DNA of 64,000 bases from Bolinopsis microptera (GCF_026151205.1 NC_087072.1:14982169-15046168); one strand, 5' to 3'; positions 33,201-44,335 are shown, counted from the stretch's first letter. Program-made: numbers and translations. Notes: generated by a model not told the origin, from the letters alone.

Positions 33201-36200
33201 ACTATCGCCCAATCGGTTAAAATATTGTTATATTTCATCATAAATGTTTATTTAGCTTGTTGGAAGAATCCATTATGCCTTTGAAGTGCTGTTCTTACTT
33301 CAGTTAGTCTATATCTGGTTATTCACTGTCACACAGATGCAATCCGAAACATATTTCATGGTTATTCTTTAAATGGAAATGTAATCAAATCCTCTTCTGG
33401 TGTGGACGTTAGAATAACGTTAGCCTCCCATAGGTGACTGTGTGGAAGATAATGACACCAGTGGTTCGAATTATAGAGGATACACTGCTGCAACCATATC
33501 GGGGCGTCAATGCCAACGATGGGACTCTCTGCTACCCAACATACACGGAAGAACCCCTTCGAAGTATTAATTTTGGTTTTATTTGATACAATATTTTATC
33601 TATTATGTGTCAAAGAAATCTACCAATAGGATACGATATTCAATGATTCTTATTCTAGGTGACTTGAATCACAGCAATGTAAATCAACTTATAATCAATG
33701 TTTTTTATTCCAAAGACAAACCCTTGTTGTTTCAGCTACCCGAGAGGAGGTCTTACTGGAAATAATTACTGTAGAAACCCAGACGGGTAGGTTTAGTGTT
33801 GCAGCAACCATGGTGACATGCTTATTGCTTTATTGTTACAGTAACATTGCTTTATTGTTACAGTAACATTGCTTTATTGTTACAGTAACATTGTTTTATT
33901 GTTACAGTAAAATTGCTTTATTGTAACAGTAACATTGCTTTATTTCTTTATTGTTACAGTAATAATGCTTTATTGTTTCAATAACATTGTTTTATTGTTA
34001 CAGTAACATTGCTTTATTGTTACAGTAACATTGCTTTATTGTTACAGTAACATTGCTTTATTGTTACAGTAACATTGCTTTATTGTTACAGTAAAATTGC
34101 TTTATTGTAACAGTAACATTGCTTTATTTCTTTATTGTTACAGTAATAATGCTTTATTGTAACAATAACATTGTTTTATTGTTACAGTAACGTTGCTTTA
34201 TTGTTACAGTAACATTGCTTTATTGTTACAGTAAAATTGCTTTATTGTTACAGTAACATTGCTTTATTGTTACAGTAACATTGCTTTATTGTTACAGTAA
34301 CATTGCTTTATTGTTACAGTAACATTGCTTTATTGTTACAGTAACATTGCTTTATTGTTACAGTAACATTGCTTTATTGTTACAGTAACATTGCTTTATT
34401 GTTACAGTAACATTGCTTTATTGTTACAGTAACATTGCTTTATTATTACAGTAACATTGCTCTATTGATACAGTATCATTGCTTTATTGTTACAGTAAAA
34501 TTGTTTTATTGTAACAGTACCATTGCTTTATTGTTACAGTACCATTGCTTTATTGTTACAGTAACATTGCTTTATTGTTACAGTAACATTGCTTTATTGT
34601 TACAGTAACATTGCTTTATTGTTACAGTAACATTGCTTTATTATTACAGTAACATTGCTCTATTGATACAGTAACATTGCTTTATTGTTACAGTAAAATT
34701 GTTTTATTGTAACAGTACCATTGCTTTATTGTTACAATACCATTGCTTTATTGTTACAGTAACATTGCTTTATTGTTACAGTAACATTGCTTTATTGTTA
34801 CAGTAACACTGCTTCATTGCTTTATTGTTACAGTAACATTGCTTTATTGTTACAGTAACATTGCTTTATTGTTACAGTAACATTGCTTCATTGCTTTATT
34901 GTTACAGTAACATTGCTTTATCGTTATACAGTAACATTTCTTTATTGTTACAGTACCATTGCTTCATTGCTTTATTGTTATCGTTATACAGTAACATTTC
35001 TTTATTGTTACAGTAACATTGCTTTATTGTTACAGTAACATTGCTTTATTGTTACAGTAAAATTGCTTTATTGTAACAGTAACATTGCTTTATTTCTTTA
35101 TTGTTACACTAATAATGCTTTATTGTTACAATAACATTGTTTTATTGTTACAGTAACGTTGCTTTATTGTTACAGTAACATTGCTTTATTGTTACAGTAA
35201 AATTGCTTTATTGTTACAGTAACATTGCTTTATTGTTACAGTAACATTGCTTTATTGTTACAGTAACATTGCTTTATTGTTACAGTAACATTGCTTTATT
35301 GTTACAGTAACATTGCTTTATTGTTACAGTAACATTGCTTTATTGTTACAGTAACATTGCTTTATTGTTACAGTAACATTGCTTTATTATTACAGTAACA
35401 TTGCTCTATTGATACAGTATCATTGCTTTATTGTTACAGTAAAATTGTTTTATTGTAACAGTACCATTGCTTTATTGTTACAGTACCATTGCTTTATTGT
35501 TACAGTAACATTGCTTTATTGTTACAGTAACATTGCTTTATTGTTACAGTAACATTGCTTTATTGTTACAGTAACATTGCTTTATTATTACAGTAACATT
35601 GCTCTATTGATACAGTAACATTGCTTTATTGTTACAGTAAAATTGTTTTATTGTAACAGTACCATTGCTTTATTGTTACAATACCATTGCTTTATTGTTA
35701 CAGTAACATTGCTTTATTGTTACAGTAACATTGCTTTATTGTTACAGTAACACTGCTTCATTGCTTTATTGTTACAGTAACATTGCTTTATTGTTACAGT
35801 AACATTGCTTTATTGTTACAGTAACATTGCTTCATTGCTTTATTGTTACAGTAACATTGCTTTATCGTTATACAGTAACATTTCTTTATTGTTACAGTAC
35901 CATTGCTTCATTGCTTTATTGTTATCGTTATACAGTAACATTTCTTTATTGTTACAGTACTATTGCTTTATTGTTACAGTAACATTACTTTATTGTTACA
36001 GTAACAGTTACAGTAACATTGCTTATTGCTTTATTGTTACAGTAACAGTTACAGTAACATTGCTTATTGCTTTATTGTTACAGTAACAGTTACAGTAACA
36101 TTGCTTATTGCTTTATTGTTACAGTAACAGTTACAGTAACATTGCTTATTGCTTTATTGTTACAGTAACATTGCTTTATTGGGGCAATACGAAATCCATG

Positions 36201-38878
36201 ATTAACCTACCCGAGAATTAACTTTTGCAGTTGACACTCTCCATTGCATGTTAATCCTTGATTGTGTTGCATTGGTTTATCGCATTTAAAGTGATTAAGT
36301 TATTATTAATACTAGGTAAATATCAATATTAGGTAACTATTGCAACACTTAGGTCTCACAACTCACCCTTTCAGTGAGCCGAGGTTGTGGTGTTACTCTA
36401 ATGAAGGAACTACACCCAGAATGGAGGACTGCGAGCTGCCAACATGCTCTGACTCAGGTTAATTATTGCCACGTCTCTATCACGTGTCTATAATCTTATA
36501 ATTATAATGTATTTTGGAAGCTCCTACTAAACAAACTTTCCGTATCACTTATATGTTTTAAACAATTCATCCCCAGAGTAGTTGTAAACTAAAAATGACT
36601 TAAGTTACCTTATCCTAAAGTGTGAAAAAGTATTCAGTTTTGTAATAATTTGCGAATCTTGCAGGATCCGGGGAGCAGTTGGAGTTGAGATCTGCCAGTC
36701 AAAGTACTACCGTATGGAGTGGAGATGCGAACAGAGCTATTGATGGTAACACAGATGGAGCATATTCCAAAAAGTAAGTTCACATCTAATATTGTTTGAA
36801 ATAACGTATTGCATCTGATAGGATGATTAATATCAAAATTGTAAATTGGTAGACTAAAGATGCTAAGTAACCTTAATTAGTACTACTACTTATAGTAATT
36901 CATGTTAATAGTGTATTACACAATGAGGTTGTAAAAATAATATTTGCAGTTCCTGCTCACACACGGACGCAGCACCAGAAAGTTGGTGGATGGCTTCTCT
37001 TGCTGAGGTATCTGCAGTTAACAAGGTTGTCATTTACAACAGGAAGGACTGCTGCTCCAACAGGATCGATGGTGCTAAGGTAAAACTAGTGTAACTTTAG
37101 ATTCTAACCTTCGTGGAAGCAGTTTTTAAATTTGCTTGATATTTCATACTTAAATTTCACCTTTGTAGGTCTACGTGGGGGAGGTACTTTGTGGTGCAGT
37201 GGTTTACAGAGCAGGGAAGACAGTGTACGAGGTCGAGTGTGGCGGTGCTGTTGGAGGGGGTGTCAAAATAGTGCAGAACAATCACCCTCTCACTATTTGC
37301 GAGCTAGTGGTTCAAGGTAAGAATTAGCCGATGAATATTCTATGCGTCCATTATTCAAAACATCTCTTTGGTATTCGAATGTGAGAAGTTATACTCGCGT
37401 TAGTACTCGAATGAGTAGTAAGTGTAACAGTACCTATACCATCAGTTACATAACAAGTCTCAAGCATGAAGAATGGCTATTGGCTATGTTATAAAGTTAT
37501 AAGCCCAAACGTATTCGCACTAACTTATAGCCCACTCAACATATTTCATTGTCACTTTCTTATGCCGATATTCAAAATATAGATACATGTATGTTATTGA
37601 TGCAACCCTATAGGACCCAAGGTATTGCGAGGTGTTTGGTCACGAACTATGAAGATGGATATAAAGGAGTGCGCTAAATTTGATTTCTGTGGATTCGGGG
37701 GTACGTGCACGGAAACTGAGAGTCTATTTATGTGTACCTGTCCGGAGGGATACACCGTTGGGTCTGATGGAAAGTGCAAGGATGAGAATGAGTGTTCCTT
37801 CGGTATGGTTGGGTATAACAAATGTCTGCTTCGAAGCCAACTAGGGTCGTGCAAGAACACTGTAGGGAGCTACATGTGCGAATGTTTGGAAGGGTCTTAC
37901 ACAAACGCTAATCTGGTGGGCAAGGAATGCATGGCGTGCAACTGTAATGAACATGGACTTCAAAGTTGCGATGGAACCACCGGGGCCTGCCTGTGTAGGG
38001 CCAATGTCGCTGGAGCGGACTGCGGAGTCTGCAAAACGGGACACACTGGATACCCCTTCTGTGAGTACTGTGAACCGGGCTACTATAAGGATGGATCAAA
38101 CTGCGTGAAATGCAGTTGTGAGGAAACAGGGGTGACAGACAGTATCTGCAGCTCTCGCTCTGGTCAGTGTACGTGCAAGGAAAACATGGCAGGATCCCGA
38201 TGTGACCACTGTAAAGCACACTACATTAATTTCCCTGCTTGCACCCCAGACGTTAAAGACGGTACTTTGACTCCTTGGGGAGCTTGGAGTAGCTGGAGTG
38301 CAGGAGAATGTGGACAATCCGAAAAGTCCAAGCTCGGGTCGGGGTACACGCAAACGAGGACCAGAAAGAGAAGGTGTGATAACGACACTAAAAACATTCA
38401 CGGACGAAGCTGTACAGGTGATATTACATTGGAAACTGAGTCAAGATGGCATAATGTTTGCCGGGATGTGCGTAGGCTATGGATTACTATACCTGACGTA
38501 ACCGATGCAGGAACAACAGCTTATCTGTGGATGAAAATCAGACAGGCAGGTGTTACAAGTAAGTATATTCAATGTGAAACTTGGGCATTGTGGGATGACC
38601 CAGACAATGACGACCTTGACGACGATATAGTATATGGGCCCAATGGTTGCAACATAGCCTTCGACATCACTAAGCCACTTGAGATATCTCTGCAGTCCGA
38701 CTCCTCCAATGATGTTTACGTTAACAAGATAGGAGTAACAATTGGAAATATAAGGAAAGGTTACTATAGCTATCCCAAAAAATACGAAGTATTAGACGAG
38801 GACACTAACAATATCTACTTTACGACGTCCAATGACAAGGACACTGATATAACAAAAGAAAAATGTTACGGTTGTTAA
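29160..38878 (+). CDS. Secreted mosaic protein, SE-cephalotoxin-like N-terminus (10 exons)
   Basis: Exons: 29160-30239, 30607-32533, 32793-33215, 33434-33563, 33736-33786, 36375-36457, 36665-36773, 36950-37079, 37169-37316 and 37614-38878. They total 5,346 nt = 1,781 codons plus stop in one frame. Order along the protein: signal peptide (about 1-22); a helical region (to about 400) with a hydrophobic LASAAQFIGPIIDIIMLF hairpin, resembling cuttlefish SE-cephalotoxin-like proteins; an EGF-like unit; a long helical or coiled-coil part; a sushi-like Cys cluster (about 900-990); a beta domain (1003-1143); a kringle (1144-1231); a fucolectin/F5-8-like domain (1232-1360); EGF-like units; laminin-EGF units; a TSP1 repeat; and an unassigned beta-rich tail. 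It is extracellular. A toxin, matrix or immune role is not decided by sequence. The start at 29160 was chosen because it gives a clean signal peptide; the in-frame ATG at 29133 is an alternative. The donor at 33216 (GTTAAA) is weak. Confidence 0.75.
30607..32533 (+). CDS. Mosaic gene exon 2: EGF-like, coiled coil, sushi-like
   Basis: The acceptor TTTCTTTCAG precedes GAAGTAAAAG. The exon is one long open frame of 642 codons. An EGF-like unit (C-x-N-G-H ... C-L-C-N-M-D-Y-G-G-E-A-C) lies near 31224-31314. A charged helical stretch follows (about 31400-31750). Near 32190-32400 there is a Cys cluster (CPAF, GGGCTSS, MQCSD, VLCQRDSSW, LACVYKC) that resembles a sushi/CCP module. It leaves in phase 1 at CAACAAG before GTGAGA. 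Confidence 0.75.
32793..33215 (+). CDS. Mosaic gene exon 3: beta-sandwich domain (FAMeT-like?)
   Basis: In frame from exon 2 after the acceptor TTTATTAG. The 141 residues alternate hydrophobic and polar, as in a beta sandwich, with METKST, a KVWTIFRLDNSVKIKCNGV strand pair and ADDTATDYYRP at the end. The pattern recalls farnesoic-acid-methyltransferase-like extracellular domains of invertebrates, but the family is tentative. Without splicing at GTTAAA (33216) the frame would stop at 33218-33220, so a shorter isoform ending here is possible. Confidence 0.6.
33434..33786 (+). CDS. Mosaic gene exons 4-5: kringle domain, first two parts
   Basis: Exons 33434-33563 and 33736-33786. The kringle signature is clear: NYRGYTAATISGRQCQRW, then H-G-R-T-P, then NNYCRNPDG. 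The last third of the fold (LWCYSN and the final cysteines) is encoded 2.6 kb downstream in exon 6. Phases 1, 2 and 2 agree across all junctions. Kringles bind proteins or lysine-like ligands in secreted proteins. Confidence 0.8.
33820..36180 (+). repeat. 22-bp satellite array inside the kringle intron
   Basis: About 105 tandem units of roughly 22 bp, consensus TTGCTTTATTGTTACAGTAA plus CA. Each unit contains the palindrome TGTTACAGTAACA. A higher-order duplication is visible: variant units around 34131-34990 reappear 966 bp later, and 944 bp later towards the end, a difference of exactly one monomer. The last 180 bp change to a longer unit with CAGTTACAGTAACATTGCTT. Short open frames inside it are not genes. 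Confidence 0.95.
36375..36457 (+). CDS. Mosaic gene exon 6: kringle C-terminal part
   Basis: The acceptor CACCCTTTCAG and phase 2 continue the GG of exon 5 into a Gly codon. The residues include PRLWCYSN, PRMEDCELPTC, which is the conserved end of a kringle (WCY...C..P.C). It leaves in phase 1 before GTTAAT. Confidence 0.8.
36665..37316 (+). CDS. Mosaic gene exons 7-9: fucolectin/F5-8-type lectin-like domain
   Basis: Exons 36665-36773, 36950-37079 and 37169-37316. In order: SASQSTTVWSGDANRAIDGN (fucolectin-type start), CSHT, WWMASL, VNKVVIYNRKDCC, GAKVYVGEVLCG, and the closing LTICELVV strand. This is the eel-fucolectin/tachylectin-4 type of galactose-binding fold, which binds fucose or other glycans. 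All three introns keep the frame (phases 1, 2, 0 and 1). Confidence 0.8.
37614..38878 (+). CDS. Mosaic gene exon 10: EGF, laminin-EGF, TSP1 and tail
   Basis: Terminal exon of 421 codons after the acceptor CAACCCTATAG. Two EGF-like units come first (FDFCGFGGTC..., then DENEC as in calcium-binding EGF). Laminin-type EGF units follow (CNCNEHG, CKTGHTGYPFCEYC, CSCEETG, CTCKENMAGSRCDHC). Then a thrombospondin type 1 repeat with WGAWSSWS and RTRKRRC. The last 135 residues are an acidic beta-rich region, perhaps PLAT- or lectin-like, that I cannot assign; the chain ends CYGC. Stop TAA at 38876-38878. Confidence 0.85.
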
Positions 38879-39435
38879 GGCACGTGATCTAATCATGTAT
38901 GACACGTGAAGAACGCATTCAAAAACGGAATGGACAAGGGCTTAAGGCAAAAAAACTTTACACTAGCTATGGATTAAGTTTGAAATGTTAAATATTTTTA
39001 GATAGCATGTATGGTTATTAGTTGTATTTCTGTCGTTGATTTTTGTTACCGGAAATCGAAAATTGTATTATCACGATAGTCTCAGATTTGAGTTAAGAGA
39101 ATATCTTATTGTCACATTATTTAGATTTAATAACCTGTACACAAATTACGCTTTTAAGGGTCTGTTCGTAAATATATCCTTGATCTACTGATAAACAGAA
39201 AAAATCTATAACTTGCAAATGTGATCTAGATTCTTATACCAAAGCAAACATCAAAACATTTAGGATCTTATATTGATCAATGTTGGAATTTATAAACGAT
39301 ATTGATCAGCAAAAACTAAGAATCATTATTCACGATATGTTAACCGTTATCTTCGTCTAGAATGAAAAACGTTGGATCTGCATCGGCTCAGTGATTATGA
39401 CGATAAAGTGTAATTAAGTAGTTAGCAATGTTTCT
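38879..39435. other. 3' flank of mosaic gene
   Basis: Probably 3' UTR then spacer. No other feature seen. Confidence 0.4.
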
Positions 39436-39965
39436 ACACGGCACTTCTACCAGTAGTACGAGGACTATACGGCACTTCTACCAGTAGCACGAGGACTACA
39501 CGGCACTTCTACCAGTAGTAGGAGGACTACACGGCACTTCTACCAGTAGCACGAGGACTACACGGCACTTCTACCAGTAGCACGAGGACTACACGGCACT
39601 TCTACCAGTAGCACAAGGACTACACGGCACTTCTACCAGTAGTACGAGGACTACACGGCACTTCTACCAGTAGCACGAGGACTACACGGCACTTCTACCA
39701 GTAGCACGAGGACTACACGGCACTTCTACCAGTAGTACGAGGACTACACGGCACTTCTACCAGTAGTACGAGGACTACACGGCACTTCTACCAGTAGTAC
39801 GAGGACTACACGGCACTTCTACCAGTAGCACGAGGACTACACGGCACTTCTACCTGTAGCACGAGGACTACACGGCACTTCTACCAGTAGTACGAGGACT
39901 ATACGGCACTTCTATTAGTAGCACGAGGACTACACGGCACTTCTACCAGTAGCACGAGGACTACT
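39436..39965 (+). repeat. 31-bp minisatellite
   Basis: About 17 head-to-tail copies of a 31-bp unit (core CGGCACTTCTACCAGTAGCA then CGAGGACTACA) with a strict period of 31. Alternating variants GTAGTACGAGG and GTAGCACGAGG suggest local copying. It lies 0.55 kb past the mosaic gene. Neither strand has a persuasive frame. Confidence 0.95.
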
Positions 39966-41208
39966 GTATACCCTCCACCGCACTCTGTAATACCAGTCAG
40001 TATTTCACTCAGCATATTTAATTTAGAAAGTCAACGTTTTAGTTCTTATCTCATTTTAATCAGAGGATACAATGTTTTGTATTTGCTACAAAATCTTAAG
40101 ATGCAACATTTTGCAATTTGATTTGACGACAGAAAAGAATCCAACAACAGTCATATGTAAAACGCAGGTAAACACTTAAACAGTAAAGTGTAAACTGTTT
40201 AATTTTTATCTAAAAATGACACCAGAAATTTCAGGCAACGACCACATTTCAACTAAAGATCATAAAATGCAGAGGATAAAAAACCAAACGGCCTACACAG
40301 TATTGAAAGAATGCAGCGGATAAAGAAGCACAAAGCCCACACTGCTATATCAGTATTAAACTGATACAACCACCAATACGGATTCAGAACCCATGATCAA
40401 CATTGTTAGAAACTTAAAACACGGAGAAGATATGATCCGATTGTCACATTATGTAAAACTTTTAAGAAGAATCGCGGATTTTTGTTTTTCCAGTCATTAA
40501 TAAATTACAAAACAAATTACTGAACACATACCGCACACTGTGCATGTCCGATAATGAGTTTATATAGAAAATTTTGGTTTTTTGTGATTTTTTATCTGCA
40601 AAGCCAAAAAATCACATTTTCTCCAATAACTTCAAAGGGAAGCATTTAAGGGTGTTTTGTTCTTCATAACTCATATATTAATGTGCTAGTTGCGGTTATT
40701 TTGCGCCCTTCAAAAAGTCACTAGCACATTCCTATCAAAATTTTAGAAAAATCAGTAAATATGAAAAACGAAAAATGTGCCTAAATGTTTTGTTTGGCTT
40801 TGAAGTCCAATAGATCTGAAGATAAATGAGGAAAAACATTTTTGAGGGCATCAAAAACTGCGCCAGAATTCAGAGAACAAGTTCATGTCAACCATCAAAT
40901 CAATCCGATCTTCCCTGACTGACTTTTTGGTTAAAATAAGTCTGAAAAAGACAATTTCAACTTTTTGACTGTTTTTAACTTTACAAATTTATAACACACC
41001 AGCCTTTTTAGATACGATATCAAGATTTTACACACACCTTGAAATATAGATGTGAATAGCTGGCGAGCAAAATTTCAACCTGATACCGCAAGAAATGATT
41101 AATTTATAGCCTATAAGGTATGCGTGTACTTGAAGTTGATATATAATTTGAAAAGCATGTGAAGTTTTAAAATATTTTTAGCAGTCTTTGTGAAGTTGGG
41201 TCGGGATT
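39966..41208. other. Intergenic, nothing recognised
   Basis: AT-rich and no coding frame of note. Confidence 0.4.
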
Positions 41209-41211
41209 CTT

Positions 41212-42560
41212 TTAAACTGTTTGGTTTTTGTACACCTGTAACATTTCCATCGCATTAGGAAACAGCCTCAAGTCTTGACTCCTTGCTCGCTCAAATATGG
41301 GTCTGTAAGACGGCAAGGTAGCAACCGCCAACCCGTCTGCTGCTGTTTTTGAGTGCACTCCCGAGTACAACTTGACACCATCTTCCTCCACAATACTAGT
41401 GATCTCCCCCAGATTCCAAACATCTCCAGTAGAGTCACCGAACGCGTAGACCCCCTGCTTAAACAAAATGCTAGATCCTATTCCGATCATTTCATCCGTT
41501 GCCATGACATTAATTTAATCGCCACTAGGTTGTAAGGCTGAACTCTGCAGCTTGGGTCAGGATCCTCCCAATCCACAGTGTATTTCAGGGAGCTCTTGTC
41601 AAAGCTGGCCACTCTAGCTGGGAAGAACTGCCAGGCAGTGTAGTGAGCGACAACAGAGTCCCCTACTATATTCCGATATTCGCGGAATTGATCTCAAAAT
41701 TTGGCGGCCAAATTCTGAATTTTTGTGTGAAAATTTTGGAATTTGGCCGCCAAATTTTTTTGGAGGCCTATATCAAAAATCCGTTCTCAAAGTAAAGTCG
41801 AAATGCGATTTCGAGTCGATTTCGAAAATTTCATGCAAAAAATTTGAAAACTGATTGAGTTGTTACAATTTAAATGAAATCAATTCCGCGAATATCGCGA
41901 ACAAAGATACGGGCAATTTAGTTCATTTTTTGTGGAGTTCTTAGTTGGGTGAGGGTAAGACGGTAAGACCGTCAAATGTGACTGTGTATCCTTCGTAGGT
42001 ATCACTAGAGACTTGGGGGTCTGATTTATCCACATGTCTCCCATTGTACACCGTTTCTCCCTCTTCATTTTTCGTTATACTAGTAATTCTTCCCATGTGC
42101 CAGCGGTCTGAGATATGACCAAGATCTGCTATTTACTTCTTTTTCTCCTCGGTCAGGTTCCTTCCCGAGTTGTCACACACTGTGCCATCATCATTGTGCC
42201 CACAGAAAAAGAGGCTTCGCTGAAAGAGGACCTTGGTTCCTACTCCGATAATAGCAGGATCCGGCACTTTATCCACACACAGATTCTTGTAACTGGCAGC
42301 TTCAGCAGACCAGTCCCCGTCAGTCCACTTGATCATGTAGTTCAGGTCGTCTGGTAGCCAGTTTTTGATAGTGGCAGTGAACCACCCGTATCCCCACCAG
42401 TAGACAAACGCGGAGTCTCCTATTTTGGGAGTGTTATCTCCACTAAGTGCAGCAGCAGAAGGAGCTGATGTTGCACTGTTAGTTAGTATTTGTGTTAGTA
42501 AAGGGAATGAGGTGTCAGTCTGGCTGCTGAACTCTATACCAGTCAGACTTCCTTGAAAAC
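41212..42560 (-). pseudogene. Broken gene with tandem Tudor-like units
   Basis: Read on the minus strand there are two copies of a composite unit. Each has a Tudor/Agenet-like block (first: KIGDSAFVYWWGYGWFTATI; second: VGDSVVAHYTAWQFFPARV), then a partner block (IGVGTKVLFQ / IGIGSSILFKQ, and GRITSITKNEEG / GEITSIVEEDG). Defects: an in-frame TAA at about 42133-42135, after which the frame resumes with homology; a frame change near 41500-41515 between the second Tudor-like block and its partner; and an inverted-repeat element (41674-41897) between the two units. The 5' side is cut off by another element at 42566. Chromatin or nucleic-acid binding would be expected for Tudor folds, but the family name is tentative. 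Confidence 0.55.
41674..41897. mobile_element. 224-bp MITE-like element
   Basis: CGATATTCGCGGAATTGAT at 41674-41692 is the exact reverse complement of 41879-41897. The inside also carries an inverted pair (AAATTTGGCGGCCAAATT and AATTTGGCCGCCAAATT). No coding capacity. It sits inside the broken Tudor-like gene. Confidence 0.8.
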
Positions 42561-42565
42561 CGATT

Positions 42566-43203
42566 GGGCGACATCTGTCCGACAGCGACATCTGTCCGAC
42601 AGCCGAATTAGGGATTTTGGACAGATGTGGCTGTCCGACAAGAGTCGTTTTTGGCGACATCTGTCCGAATTTTGGATCATATTGTAAAATTTCGGTTCAC
42701 ATTCGTATTTCATAAGCTCACGGGTAATCTCGTGACGTTGCTCCCATTGTTCTAATGCTGATGTGATCAGAAGGTTGGCATCACCGATTTTATTGAATGC
42801 TCTCCTGCTCGAAGCCCACAATTTGGAAGTTCCTTGATTGACTTAAAGCAGAACAAGCCCTTACAGACGTGAAGAAAACCAAAAGGGACGGGCGGGAATT
42901 ACCTGAGCCATGTGCACCCAAATGGATCCGTTATGATCGACAACTTGTAGAGAATTGTAGATAATTACACATTACACAACTACAGTAAAACTATGGTAGT
43001 AAGTGTGGCTGAGATCATATCTCAAATTGGAAATGTTACGTATTCAAATTAGCAAGTAACAGTTCAGATCATGTCTCTAATTGGAAATGAGTCGTATTGA
43101 AATCAAATCACAATTTCGGACAGATGTCGTTTTTTTCTGGTACCCTGAGTCGGACAGATGTCGCTGTCGGACAGATGTCGCTGTCGGACAGGAGTCGTGT
43201 TAC
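42566..43203. mobile_element. 640-bp element with repeated inverted CGACATCTGTCCGA motifs
   Basis: The left end carries CGACATCTGTCCGACAGCGA with further CATCTGTCCGA copies to about 42677. The right end (43118-43195) carries the inverse, TCGGACAGATGTCGCTGTCG, again multiple times. Each end closes towards ACAAGAGTCG / AGGAGTCGTG. Subterminal motif clusters in opposite orientation are typical of non-autonomous cut-and-paste elements. The weak frame antisense to the left end (42543-42821) is probably not a gene. Confidence 0.6.
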
Positions 43204-43271
43204 CACAAATACAAGTTAAAGTGTTTTGTCGATTTACAGTATGAAGAAGGTTGTGAAAACCGTAGTTCAAG

Positions 43272-43439
43272 ATGACGTCCGCAGGTGTACCGGAGACTTA
43301 CTACAATGTTGCACACGACGTGGCAGAAGAAGTGTTCAATGCGATTTGGAATTCACACGAAAATCCTCAAGTTTTGGCTGCAACTTCAATCGGGACTAAA
43401 AACTCGCAGATAGTGCTAAATTTTACCTATATACTATAG
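43272..43439 (+). CDS. Small open frame, unrecognised
   Basis: ATG at 43272 to TAG at 43437-43439, 55 codons, amphipathic and acidic (NVAHDVAEEVFNAIWNSHEN). An overlapping frame starting at 43242 is also open. No family match; it may be an exon or chance. Confidence 0.15.
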   Translation: MTSAGVPETYYNVAHDVAEEVFNAIWNSHENPQVLAATSIGTKNSQIVLNFTYIL

Positions 43440-43584
43440 CTTGCTAGTCTATTGCTCGCTCCTCTCACGTATAAGAAAAGCTAAAAAGAGCGCCTCGCAT
43501 TAGGATTGGCGAGCCAGGTAATGCTAAACCAAGACAGGCAAAATTAACATTCGCTTGTGTGGAATCAGTAAACATTTTTCTTTC

Positions 43585-43815
43585 CCGAGGAAGAAATCTG
43601 AAGAAATGTGAAGAAATCTGAAGAAACCTAAAGAAATCTGAAGAAATCTGAAGAAATGTGAAGAAATCGGAAGAAATCTGAAAACTGAAAAATCTGAAGA
43701 CTGAAGAAATCTGAAGAAATTTGAAGAAATCTGAAGAAATCTGAAGAAATCTGAAGAAATCTGAAGAAATCTGAAAAAATCTGAAGAAATCTGAAGAAAT
43801 CTAAAGAAATATGAA
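43585..43815 (+). repeat. Decamer array (GAAGAAATCT)n
   Basis: About 20 copies of GAAGAAATCT with variants (GAAGAAATGT, GAAAAAATCT). The antisense frame (FFRFLQISSD repeats) is a product of the array. Confidence 0.95.
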
Positions 43816-44335
43816 TCGGCATTGTATTACAAATGATATATCACACCTGACTGATTGATTTTGTTGTCATGGTCGGTAAAAAGTCCGCCAATCGTGATAT
43901 GAAAAACTAAAAAATTCGGGTGGGTTATTAAATAAAACACTAATTCTTGACATACATTTTGATATGATTTAATCATTTCCTATTCTTATTAAAAACACTT
44001 ATTTGAATACATACAGCATGTAGGTACTATATTATAACAGACATCTGAAAAACAGAATATACAAAGAATTTTGAAAGGTTGTCTCAGATTATCTCAGTTT
44101 GAATCACCATATTACTATTAATATAACTCGTTCAACAAAAATTGAGGTGTTAACCGGACTAAACTAAAGCGTTTCATTTTGGATTCCAGAGCTACACGTC
44201 AACGTTCAAGTAGGTTACATCAATATTAAATCGGAAAAGGAGTCAATTTTTAAATTTTCAAATTATCGAAAACAACACTGACCATATTTATACAAAGTTT
44301 AAACAGAAAGAAAAACACTACCTACTTTCAAAAAT
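43816..44335. other. Spacer 3' of the GPCR gene
   Basis: AT-rich; probably includes the GPCR 3' UTR on the minus strand. Nothing else seen. Confidence 0.4.

Noticed and set aside
35805-36086. 93-codon frame in the satellite (LLYCYSNIA repeats)
   Set aside because: Pure translation of the 22-bp satellite inside an intron.
37132-37320. 62-codon frame LRGGGTLWCSGLQ...
   Set aside because: Wrong frame across exon 9; the correct frame gives the lectin-domain ending LTICELVV.
43628-43822. FFRFLQISSD repeat protein on minus strand
   Set aside because: Translation of the GAAGAAATCT decamer array.
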